Shown: piece after piece, positions 25,227-35,428 of the stretch | Layout of the letters: the number at the start of each line of letters is the position of its first letter | How positions within the stretch are numbered: the stretch's first letter is position 1 | Assembly: GCA_903813345.2 (NCBI GenBank) | Contig: CAIIXF020000007.1 | Coordinates: 20,941,564-21,005,563 of the forward strand | DNA length: 64,000 bases | Source of the DNA: Owenia fusiformis | Lineage: Eukaryota; Annelida; Polychaeta; Sabellida; Oweniidae | Direction: 5' to 3' | Program-made: the position numbers and the translations under genes | The notes under the pieces: model-generated | Database searches by the model: none | What the model saw: the letters and a program-made list of their open reading frames with translations, nothing else | What the model was told of the DNA's origin: nothing

Positions 25227-26180
25227 AGCAGGCAATTTCCGCTAGAAAATTCAAAAAATCTGGTAAAATTATTTTTCAAGACAGAGTTTACGATTGAATT
25301 GCAAATTGAATAAGCGCACGGTATGATAAAATATGTTAGGTATTCTAGGATTATTTTTCAACCGATACTCTTTTAAGATATAAGATCTATTAAAAAAGGC
25401 GCAACGCAACCAACGTGCAAAAGTCAAAGTTTTTGCTATAAATCAAGCAACAATGGACTACACGACCTGTAATAAATACTTGTAAGTGATGTTATCATAA
25501 CTAAATTAATGTCATTGCTGAATTTCTAAAATAAGTTTCCATACGTAAAATAAAAAATAATCGAAAATAATTAAAATGGGACGGAGGGGGGGGAGTAATA
25601 ATTCTATAAAGTGAAACAACTTCACACGAATTCTTGTATCTAAAAAATGAACTCATTAACTTAGTAAGAAACTGGATGATATACCCCTGGAGACTGAAAA
25701 ATGGGGACATTTGGAGTAAAAGGACTTAAAGTCGCGAAACATCTCTAATCATGTCTTAAATACATATTGCTCCCCCCCTCCGTCCCCTCCCCCCCTCCGT
25801 CCCAAATTCATTATTTTCTATTATTTTTTATTTCACATATGGAAACTTAATTTATAAATTCAGCAATGACATTAATTTAGTTATGATAACATCACTTACA
25901 AGTCGTCCAGACCATTGTTGCTTGATTTATAGCAAAAACGTTGATTTGTGCCTGTTGATGGCCTTGCGCCTTTTTAATAGATCTCATACCTTAGATGCGT
26001 ATCGTTTCAGAAAAAATCCCAGAAAACCTAACATATTTTACCATACCGTGCGCCTATCCATTTAGCAATTCAATAGTAAACTTTTTCTTGAAAAAATAAA
26101 TCTTCCAGATTTGTTGAATTTCCTAGCAGAAATTGCCTGCCCCCCCCCCCTCCGTCCCATATTCACGATCACCGGGCGTG
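25171..26180. mobile_element. 1010-bp fold-back MITE with 5-bp TSD
   Basis: Nearly the whole element is one palindrome. The arm 25171-25590 is repeated in inverse order at 25771-26180 around a loop of about 180 bp. Ends are CACGCCCGGTGATCGTGAA and its complement. ACACT flanks both sides (25166-25170 and 26181-26185). Each arm carries GGGACGGAGG followed by a long G run near its outer end, and a second GGGACGGAGGGGGG at the inner end; the outer left run is 26 consecutive G (25201-25226). No coding capacity is seen. Confidence 0.85.
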
Positions 26181-26185
26181 ACACT
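26181..26185. repeat. Target-site duplication ACACT (right)
   Basis: Partner of 25166-25170, abutting the GTG terminus. Confidence 0.7.
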
Positions 26186-27085
26186 ATACACCACACCAAC
26201 TACTTAATATTTACACAGAACAATTAACCACCAGTATCATGGGAAGGCATCATCTGTGGTCACGTGGTTACATAACAAGACAAAGCCCAGTGCGTATGAC
26301 AAAACACAGTCTCTCACAAATAATCTAATTAATTAAGGAAATGTGTTCGAAGTTTAAAAAAGGGAGAATAAGAAGGTGAATTCTGTCATAAGCAATAATT
26401 TAGTAAACCATATACACTTATATTATTTTGATTATGCACTGACTGAACAAATAAAAATGAACATTGCCTTTAACTGCATGTCTTCAATATTCAGGTTGTT
26501 ACATCATTGTATACAATATTGTTGCTTCACGATAAAAGAAACCCTTTTTATCCATCATTCGCTTACAATTTAGAATGATAGTATTCTCCGGTGCTATTTG
26601 AATCGGGGGGGGGGGGGGTGCTTTTTGATAGTTTTGTTTAGAAAATCGTGCGAAAAGTGCTCAGAGTGGTGAAAACCTGCGGGAATTTGAAATAATTTCT
26701 GGCCAGGGAGGGGGAAACTACCGAACCTCCAGCTTCCCCTGGTTACGGAACTGCTTATTGGTAATTTGTATAGCCCATTATAAATCTCCATTCAGTTAGA
26801 GTCATCAATGGTGAAATCTGTGTTGGAGTTAGCTTCTTATCAACCTCAGTTAGAGTCATTCTAAGTGAAGCCGTTTTCTTTCAATTTCTCTAATATCGCG
26901 GGTGCTTGAGCCTTTATTTGTGGTTGTTTACAATTATATCTTTTTTAGTTTGCATGGCGAAACTTTTGGGATCAAGATTCAGCTTGGTTTGGCTGTAATT
27001 GGAGATTTATCGAAAACGAACGAATTTTGTCCACCATCTTGAATGAAGCTAACTGCAGTTAGAGTCATCCAGTTGTGGAACAGTG

Positions 27086-27090
27086 ACTAT
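27086..27090. repeat. Target-site duplication ACTAT (right)
   Basis: Partner of the copy at 22913-22917, immediately outside the GTG terminus. Confidence 0.65.
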
Positions 27091-28819
27091 GAAAACAAAA
27101 CTTCTACATATTCAAAGTGAAATACTTAACTTTAAATTAAACCAGAACCCACATTTTATAAATCACAGAAGAAGCCTACGTGATTTCTTATTCTGCTTCA
27201 AACAAAGAAGTTCACACTGCAAATAAGTCGCAAATATTAACCTAACATAAGTGCCTGAAAGGTCAGCCAAATTGGAATTCTAGCTTCATCTTTTAAAGGT
27301 CATCCCTTATTCAAGTTAAATAGTAAAAGCATGCCTACCTGGGGGGAATCAAAATCTCCAAACTGGTCTAACCCATAACGTAAAAAATTCCCCACTTCCA
27401 ACATTTGGTCCTGGTTTGTATATCCTAGCATTAGAGATGTGTATATTCCAATAAATAAAATCAGAATTATCCAATATTCAACAGTTCTAAATTCCTTGAC
27501 TGTCTTAGATGTAGAGCAAACTTGTTGTATTGGGGTATTGTCCTTCTCTAATATTGAATTAATCAAACTTATTCAAAAGGGCTTAAAATAAACCAAGCTG
27601 TGATTGGTCAATACATTCAGGTAAATATTGTCATACAAAGTGCACCATCTGTCGCAGTTTTTGGCCAATTACAGAACCCTTTAATGACCTCCAACCCTGG
27701 GACATATAAAGCAAAAAGCCTAGAAAGCCACTTCAAATATCAAGTGCTTTAACACAAAATAAGTTCTACTTTAGGATATTCAATACATATTGAAAATAAA
27801 CTTCAATTAAGCGAAATGTGTTCAGATCTCAGGATACTTGTTCACTTTTTCGATAATGCTCTAAATGAGCCTGCCCAGCTCACCTAACAATGTTTAATAT
27901 ACATTTATCAAATATTATGTATTAAAAAAATAATAACCTATAATTTTTTTATCATTTTAATCATACAACTTAATTGTCAAAATATTAGCAAACACGTATT
28001 TCATTATCTGAATATAGGTAATTGTACATATATCGTATACATGTTAAACAGTAATGAGGCGTTGACATGTAGTAACAATTAAATATATAAGTGTGCAAAG
28101 GGCAATCAATGCCAATCAAATGTCCACTAACTGAAGATATGGTCAAATAAAGTCTGACCCCCTGCGTATGTAATTGTACTAATTAGGACCATTAATAGGT
28201 TGTTTTTTATTACATAATAATTTGTATATAATATGCAATTAACACTGTTAGGAAGGGCCTAGGCTCCAAGAGCAATATTACCCCCAACCTCTTAATCAAA
28301 ATTTACTGTTTCTTTCCTTGTAAATATTAGGGGTACTGATGAATATATATGTGTATTTTTTCCAAAAACTCCAACTTCATTTTCACTCTTAAAATAAGAA
28401 GTGATTTGTTAATCCTTGATCTTGCCAAAGCCTCTATTATTTCCTATAAATGTTAGATAAATTACAAAGAGAATCAGAATGTCAACATCTGATCAGAATA
28501 TAATGTCAGAAAATCACTGCATTGCATTTTCTACCTCTTGGCATTTCTCATTCAAACTTCAATAGAGTACCATGATGTACTTTCTTTGAGACTGCTAAGA
28601 TTCTATCAGCAGTAACAGTGTAAAATCACATGTTTAGTCAGAGGATGTTGTCACAATGGGGATTCAATGAAAAGATGGGACACCAAATAGGAAAACTAAG
28701 GGTTGCCTCTGGCACTCAAATCACCAAATATATCCCTTTAAAACATATGTAAAAATGATTCTTCAAAATGATGATTTTGAGAAAACAATGACATAAAGAC
28801 TTCAAATGGTGTAAGAAGT
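27091..28819 (-). other. Intron 6 between transposon and minisatellite
   Basis: AT-rich intron. Apart from the candidate exon at 27339-27424, nothing is recognised. Confidence 0.6.
27339..27424 (-). CDS. Candidate alternative exon (YTNQDQMLEVG...)
   Basis: The minus strand reads GYTNQDQMLEVGNFLRYG followed by LDQFGDFDSPQ and ends CAG|GTAGGC in phase 0, fitting the VYSPSP exon. A CTAG acceptor just upstream gives phase 1, exactly the phases of the exon at 30932, so it could replace that exon. Alternatively an ATG at 27431, or one at 27566 with an open 88-codon frame, could make it a first exon. It is acidic with aromatic/leucine spacing, as in activation helices. The acceptor tract is weak and no homologue is recalled. 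Confidence 0.4.
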
Positions 28820-29311
28820 ACAATGGATGAAACACCACACAGAAAAGAATGAATGAAAAAGCACAAGGGAAACAATGGATGAAACACCACACAGAAAAGA
28901 ATGAATGAAAAAGCACAAGGGAAACAATGGATGAAACACCACACAGAAAAGAATGAATGGAAAAGCACAAGGGAAACAATGGATGAAACACCACACAGAA
29001 AAGAATGAATGGAAAAGCACAAGGGAAACAATGGATGAAACACCACACAGAAAAGAATGAATGCAAAAGCACAAGGGAAACAATGGATGAAACACCACAC
29101 AGAAAAGAATGAATGGAAAAGCACAAGGGAAACAATGGATGAAACACCACACAGAAAAGAATGAATGGAAAAGCACAAGGGAAACAATGGATGAAACACC
29201 ACACAGAAAAGAATGAGTGGAAAAGCACAAGGGAAACAATGGATGAAACACCACACAGAAAAGAATGAATGGAAAAGCACAAGGGGAACAATGGATGAAA
29301 AAGCACAAACA
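28820..29311. repeat. 52-bp minisatellite, nine full copies plus a partial
   Basis: The unit begins CAATGGATGAAACACCACAC and recurs at 28821, 28873, 28925 and so on to 29289, exactly 52 bp apart. Copies differ at a few sites, so it is young and probably variable in length. The unit has no stop in any minus-strand frame, and 52 is not a multiple of three, so three long overlapping minus-strand frames (Cys/Phe/His/Ser-rich) appear. I regard these as artefacts. Confidence 0.95.
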
Positions 29312-30861
29312 GTGAGACATGAAATCATTAATACAAATAGTTTCAATGTTTTAATCTGGGATTAACATACTGAACTTAAGTTTATTCATCACTTCTCTAA
29401 TCCTCCATTGTATTTCATATGACTGAAGTGAATGCACTGAAACAACAGTTTAATAACAAAGGGTGCAAAGATTGCATTTACTGTTCCTCTTCTCTATTTA
29501 CAGAATCATTATGATATTAAAATGCAACAAAATCAAAGTAGCACTCATATGCAAATTAGCAACAGCTTTGCCAAATCAGATTGGTCAACAATACTTCAAA
29601 CAATAACAATAGAAATGAAAATGAGAAAGATATTTCAGATTTCATGAAAAAATCAATATTATTAAAAATGAAAATTACAGAATAGGAAATAAATCTCAAA
29701 TATAAGAATCTACAGTAATAGAAAATATGGTCTAAGTAAATAAAAAACGTTCAAGATTGAAACAAAAACAATTCAATGAAAACATAATACCCTAACTACC
29801 ATCATTTATGTGAACTACATGTATTTCTCCTGCAGAAATTAGATCAATTTCCAATAGAAGAACATGATCTTGGGATTACTAAGCAACCTCCTGCGTTTAG
29901 ACCACCCAACCATTACATGTCCAACGCTACGTTTCAGAAAAATCAAAAGTTTTTTAGAAAGAATGTAATGGAGGCCGACTGAGAAACCACCCACATTTTA
30001 CACTAATGTAATTCCTGGTAGAAATCTTTCAACATTCATGATGACAAACGAAACAAGTTTGTACGCTTTCAACTCCACAACAAATCAGATCAAACAAGAG
30101 GCGATATATTATGGCCAGAAACCACAAATAGAATAAAATCATCTAACCATCAATATCACCTTTTCAGACATTAAATTGTATTTATAAAGAGCAAAATAAA
30201 CTTCTGTTTTGGGATTCATATTGACCGAAAATGTACAGATCTGAATAAGTAGTTTACAAATCTTTTAAAGCGTGAGACAAGCTTTTAAGAAAGGAATGTC
30301 CAAGTTGCATTACTACGTAACATTTTCTGTAGTTAGCGTTAAAATGAGTCGTAGAAATCAGATATGCAGTATATTGGGTCTTTATGGCGAATAACACAAC
30401 ATAGGAATAGATTGTCAAAACATCTTATATTCTCAAGTATAACTTCGAGTGTTTTGTCTCTTTATCAAGGGAGAAAATCAGCAAGAGTCTTAATCCATAT
30501 ATTCCAGTCCGGGAATACAAAACAGAGGAATATGAAAAAATTTAAATAAATACAAATTAAAACATATCATTTAAGAATAGGAGACAGACCCCCTACACTC
30601 AATCCAGGGTAATGAGGATAAATATAAAAATCCAGAGAGGAAAAGATATTCGTGAGCAAAGCTGGCAAAGGATTGTTCCTGTGAATCTATAATCATACCA
30701 CCTTTCAATAATCTAGCAAGATATTGCTGTATTGTTGCATAATATAGACATCAGATAATTTATTCTAAATCAACACATAGAAATCTGATTTCATTGCAGA
30801 AATATCAGACAGGAGCCAGAAATAAATGAGGGAAAATGTTAAGTGATGAAGATCGACTTAC
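29312..30861 (-). other. Intron 6, part next to exon 6
   Basis: AT-rich intron. I see no exon, repeat or RNA gene here. Confidence 0.6.
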
Positions 30862-30932
30862 TGAACCGCCACTTTTCCGCCTGTTTTTTGGATCTGTGTT
30901 CTGAGGTGTTGGCGTGAATTTACCCCCTCGTC
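30862..30932 (-). CDS. TCF3/4/12: E-protein exon 6, basic cluster (candidate NLS)
   Basis: Encodes residue 524 (split codon) to 547, with acceptor CTTTTCAG and donor TCA|GTAAGT. The peptide RGGKFTPTPQNTDPKNRRKS carries a KNRRK cluster. With NKR at the end of the previous exon it forms two basic groups about 20 residues apart. The vertebrate counterpart (RRRPL...KKVRKVPPG) is the known nuclear localisation signal of TCF4 and lies in the same position before VYAPSP. The NLS role here is inferred. Confidence 0.85.
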
Positions 30933-31265
30933 CTGAAAAGTCATTTAACAGTGATGAATAGATTCATTTACTTATAATTTTGGGGATATTTTTATGCATC
31001 ATTTACTTTAATTCATTTAAGATTATATAAAATAATATTTTGTATGGTTTTCAATTTTATGTTATTTATCTTAGACATTTAGTTCGTGAATAAGATTAAA
31101 TCTTAAAAAAATAAAAAATGATTGTAATTCTTAAAATAAACACAGCCTTATTTTTTACTTAAACAAAATCAAGGCCTCATAATAATGACTATAATTGTAA
31201 AAACTATGGTACAAACTAAAATAAATAAATAAATCAAGCAACTGGTTCATGCATCTTTATCCTAC
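30933..31265 (-). other. Intron 5 (333 bp)
   Basis: Short AT-rich intron between the SPTGGKPG exon and the basic exon. Nothing else seen. Confidence 0.8.
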
Positions 31266-31368
31266 CTTCGTTTCTTTTATTCATCATATAATAAGGAGAT
31301 CCTGGTTTCCCTCCTGTGGGAGATATAGAATCTGGGGGAGACATTGGCATATTATTACTCATCATACC
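31266..31368 (-). CDS. TCF3/4/12: E-protein exon 5 (SPTGGKPGSPYY block)
   Basis: Encodes residues 490-523 plus one base, with acceptor TTTGTAG and donor GAAG|GTAGGA. The stretch SPTGGKPGSPYY matches vertebrate TCF12 LSPTKPGSQYY and TCF4 SSGKPGTAYY at the equivalent place, and the exon starts right after Gln, as in vertebrates. The end (NKRNE) together with the next exon supplies basic residues. Confidence 0.9.
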
Positions 31369-34300
31369 CTACAAATACAGAACAATATGATAAAAATAAT
31401 ACTTTTCTTCAATAAAAACAATCTAAGAAATTAACAATCTGAGTTTTTTGTTGTTCAAAATAGAAAGAATTCAAGAAGTTTTTTATGATTAATTAAATAA
31501 ATGAATTTAGTTGACAGATGTAACATTATATAGGTAGTGTTTAATAAAAAATTGCATCCAGGAATTTAGTCAAGCATTCTTTAGTCTTAATAAAAAATAT
31601 TGTACATGAATACATTGTCTTGATGTATCCATTCTACATCATGCTCCATATTTTACATGTTGCATTAATATTTGCTGATTTTCAGAAATTGAAAATCCAT
31701 GTTTAATTGAAAATTAATATTTCTTTCTTACATGCTGAAGTGGAGTCTGAGGACAAGCGTAATAAATCACACCCTCATAGATTCTAGCTCCATCATAATA
31801 AAAACAATTCTCCATTTTTCAGATGAATAATTTCCAAATTCAAATCCAAGCCAAAATAAAACAATCTTCAGAATTACTGCCTCTGCAATAACGATCTGAT
31901 TTACTATAAAAGGGTATGATTTTTCAGTTTCCATGGCAACAAGCTTCAAAAGCATCATTAGCGAATAAAGTTGGGACTAAGTGGTGATCAAAAGCCAAGT
32001 GTAGAATCTAACACATGGGCCACAATGCTATACTAATTCATATCTTATAATTACGTTTATACATTTTTTAGGTTTTGCCAGTAATGGATTCAGAATATAT
32101 GATCAATCTACATGCAAAGCCACTCATAAATACTGTCTTGGCACCAAACCCAATTGTAATCTGAGACTAAAGTCATTTTTTTATAATAAAATCCCTATTC
32201 AAGAATCAAGATACAAGATATATTCAGTTTGAATGGTTAAATTTTCTAATTATTCATTGAAAATAAGGATAACCAATTAGCGAATCAAAATACGACGCTG
32301 AGGAATCGTAATGTCAAAACAATTCATAAGGTGATGTGGTAAATGCGCATATATACTGGTATTTCATGGGGAGGGATATGAAAGCTTTTAACCGTGCGAT
32401 CTATATGTCAGCTAGGTGGCATCATCCACCTGAGCCTCCAATAAATACACATGGAATCTTATTAACAGATATCAAAAACCATTGATTCACTTTTTTTCAT
32501 GTTCAGAGCTTTTAGTAGACTTTCTGTGGCAATTGATTTAATTTTAATGTCTTTGGTTTGAAGAATTAGTATGTGCATGTATAAGTGAATTGTTTGAGGT
32601 CACGAAGTAGAGATTGAAATTTTTTTTCAGTTAGTATGTTCTGAAATATCAGTAATATTTGTTTGTTGATGCTGTTAATTTCAATCTGATAAAAAAATAT
32701 TTAGAAAATAAAATGAAAATTCAAAATTACAGTATTTATTTCCCATTTATAAATAGTACGTTTTATCATTTCAGAAAGTATCTTGACATATAAGTATGAA
32801 ACGTTATTTATAAAGTGAGAAAATAAACTGCACGGGTTAGATTATCCGTAAAATTCCAAAGAATACATTTAACGCTAATAAATCACTTAAATTGTGTCTT
32901 CACTATTCAATCAAGCTTACATCGATGTAACATATGGAATACTTTAAAACAGATGTTAACCATTTAAAGTAACACACACTTTAATTTCTATTCATAGGTC
33001 ATAAATCAATCAGAGAAATTCTCACTCAACTATTGTCTTCATGAAACTGTATTTGTTACTTCATATTTGTTTTAAAGTTAGCTGATTAAAATAAAACAAA
33101 AAATAAAAATCTTTAAAGAACATATTGATTTAATGGTCGATCAATTGATTTACATGAGAGAAATTACAAAAATGTATTTGTTTTCAACTTTGCAGATGTT
33201 ATTTTAAGGAATCTACACATTTCTGTATCTTAAATCTAAATAATATCACCATCTCAAAAAATATCATGGACCATTTTTAGACATTATATTTGAGATACCA
33301 GTAACACTAGTAAGGTCAAAGCAATATTTGTTTGCAATTTTTGACCTCCCATATCTCTAATTTTTGACCTCCCCCTATCGTTGTCATTGCCTCTCTGAAG
33401 ATTCCATCTTAAAATTCATCAACCTCTTAAGAGTACTGGGTCCCAGGTGGCAGAAATGATAGAAAAGCAACAATATAATAGAGACAACTTCTTTACTCTT
33501 TTCCAACGTCCCCACTTAGCCACGTAAATAACGCTGCCAGTATTCAATTATAGCAATTACCGATCCTTATATATTGTGTTAGTAATAGCGTATTAAGTAT
33601 ATTTACCATCAAACACTGATAATGCTCTCTTCATAACCCCACTCACCCAACAAATTGCCCCGTGCAATTTTCATCTATCATCCCAATTTATTTTATTTAT
33701 ATTTATGAAAGATACCGTTATTTACACTCGTTTAACTCTGCTTGTTTAATACACGAAGTTCTCCTAAACTAGTCACTAATACTCCGTAATGGGAATTAAT
33801 AAACTCAATATCCTTCTCTATGGATCTAATTACTTGCGGCATTTCAACATTCACTCTAAATAAAGAATAATTACATGAACAAAACAATTGATAAATAAAT
33901 AGAATTAGAGACTTATCTTAAAAATGAATTAGGAATTAGATCAGGTATTCTAGCATCAGAAAATATTTTATCGCCAAATTCAACAGCTTATTATATTGTA
34001 CTGCCATCTATATATAAGAAGACAAACTAAGAGTTTTAGAAAATATCACACACACATTTTAACAAAATAATTATATTTTCTTTATCACAAATCCATACAT
34101 AATGACTTAATGAATTTTAAACAATGAAATTAATTGAAATTAAACAGTGTATAAGCGTAAATTTACTGGACTTAAGAATTGTATAATTTTAACTGTTTTG
34201 GTTTTTTCTTCAGAGTACAATATTTTAGCATACGATATAAGGCAAGATATAAAAAGCCTGCTATACCAGTTTTCCTCAATTCAGTGATCTCCCAAAACAT

Positions 34301-35372
34301 AAAAAACAAGCCTTATCACAGATCCTTGAATCCAACATTTACTTGTTTCAGAAACTTCAAAATCTAAAATCATTTAAAATCATGTGATGAGGATGCAAAC
34401 CTCTAAGTAGGAACATTTCAATTTTTACTGCATACACCAGCAACTGAGTTCAGAAAAAAACCTTAGTGACATATCTGTACTTGATATTCTAGTTTTCATG
34501 AATATTAAAGGATACATGTAAAGACCATAGATAGATAGGTACTCATTCAATGAACCAATTCATAATTTCAATTTAATTACAGGTAACAGCTGTTCTGAGG
34601 TCATTCTGATATTAGCAAAGTACTGAAATAAAGCATAGACCAATCTACATACATATACGGTATCCAATATGACAGAAAAATAAATTCGTCTTTTGCTATA
34701 ACAGGATCACTTTCGATCATACGGTTAAAATAAACTAAGGCAAAAATATCAAAATGGAGATCTGTATGTTTGTTTCAAATAAGTTTTCAATTTTGTGGAT
34801 AAGTATAGAGATAATAACTAAAACAAACTTATTAAATATCATAAATTGTTTGAGGATTTTGATCTTTTATTGAAAGCATTATTAATCCTGGATTATCTAT
34901 TCAATTATCAAGATGATTTATCATTGTCATAAAAGTGTCTTAATAATCATTATAGAATTGGATATATTTGGATTTTTGGTTCAATGTTTGGAATATTTTT
35001 ATCATCATTTCATATGTACTTTTCTAGTAAATATCACATAATAATATCATCAGAGTGAAGATTCTTATAAATAAAATTCATAGTATGAAAGAAAGTCTAG
35101 CAGGATTTACAAAGGAAAATGAACATTTCCTGGACTTCCCCCACCTATCTCAATGGATTTATAGAAGTCTGAGAACTGAATAATTGCAATTTTGAAGCAT
35201 AATCTGGTGATAATTAGCATGATTATTTTGATTAGGCAAAATTTCAAACTTTTCTCCTGCCATTTCCTTGACTATTTGAGCCATCTCAGTCAGGAAGAAA
35301 TCATTTTTAGCTTTCCCTGATTTTACATTGACAACAAGAGCCCTGTGTATGACTAATATTCTAAACACTTAC
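31369..35372 (-). other. Intron 4 (4.0 kb)
   Basis: Contains the probable alternative first exon at 31732-31815, only 363 bp upstream of exon 5, so a promoter for it would lie roughly between 31.9 and 33 kb. No defined core-promoter motif was identified. No repeat of note. Confidence 0.6.
31732..31815 (-). CDS. TCF3/4/12: Probable alternative first exon (MENCFYYDG...)
   Basis: A 28-codon frame begins AAAATGG (A at -3, G at +4, an optimal start context) right after an in-frame TGA AAA, and ends CAGCAT|GTAAGA in phase 0. The next downstream exon (31368) also starts in phase 0, so translation would run ...QTPLQH into GMMSNNMP. The peptide starts MENCFYYDGARIYEG and is rich in Tyr. Vertebrate TCF4 and TCF12 also have alternative, tyrosine-containing first exons. 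No transcript evidence is available here, so the call rests on start context, donor, phase and length. Confidence 0.6.
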
Positions 35373-35428
35373 CTGTGCTGGTATTCCTGGTTCTCGTGAG
35401 GGAGGATATCTGTATGGGTCATTTTTAT
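35373..35428 (-). CDS. TCF3/4/12: E-protein exon 4
   Basis: Encodes residue 471 (split codon) to 489, with acceptor TTCTTCCAG and donor CAG|GTAAGT. The peptide KNDPYRYPPSREPGIPAQ aligns with the vertebrate SFSLYSRDTGLPGCQ stretch: aromatic, Ser-Arg, acidic, Gly, hydrophobic, Pro, final Gln at the exon end. The short length and phase 1-0 borders fit the neighbours. Confidence 0.85.

Larger units (their letters stand above)
22918..27085. mobile_element. 4.2-kb DNA-transposon-like element, 243-bp TIRs, 5-bp TSD
   Basis: The ends form long inverted repeats: 22918-23160 against 26843-27085, ungapped and nearly identical. They begin CACTGTTCCACAACTGG and carry a 14-bp palindrome, CTAACTGCAGTTAG. 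The 5 bp on each side are identical, ACTAT at 22913-22917 and 27086-27090, as expected of a target duplication. Subterminal copies of AGTTAGAGTCAT and AGCTAACT are scattered inside. CAC ends with 5-bp duplications are features of Transib and its relatives, but no transposase is visible, so the superfamily is only a suggestion. The interior has been filled by a second element, an older copy of that element, and a satellite. Confidence 0.8.

Noticed and set aside
25116-25313. Frame with a poly-Gly (or poly-Pro on the other strand) run
   Set aside because: It comes from the 26-G tract of the fold-back element and crosses the insertion boundary.
28716-29346. Three long overlapping minus-strand reading frames rich in Cys, Phe and His
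   Set aside because: They are one stop-free 52-bp repeat read in three frames; there is no gene-like composition outside the array.
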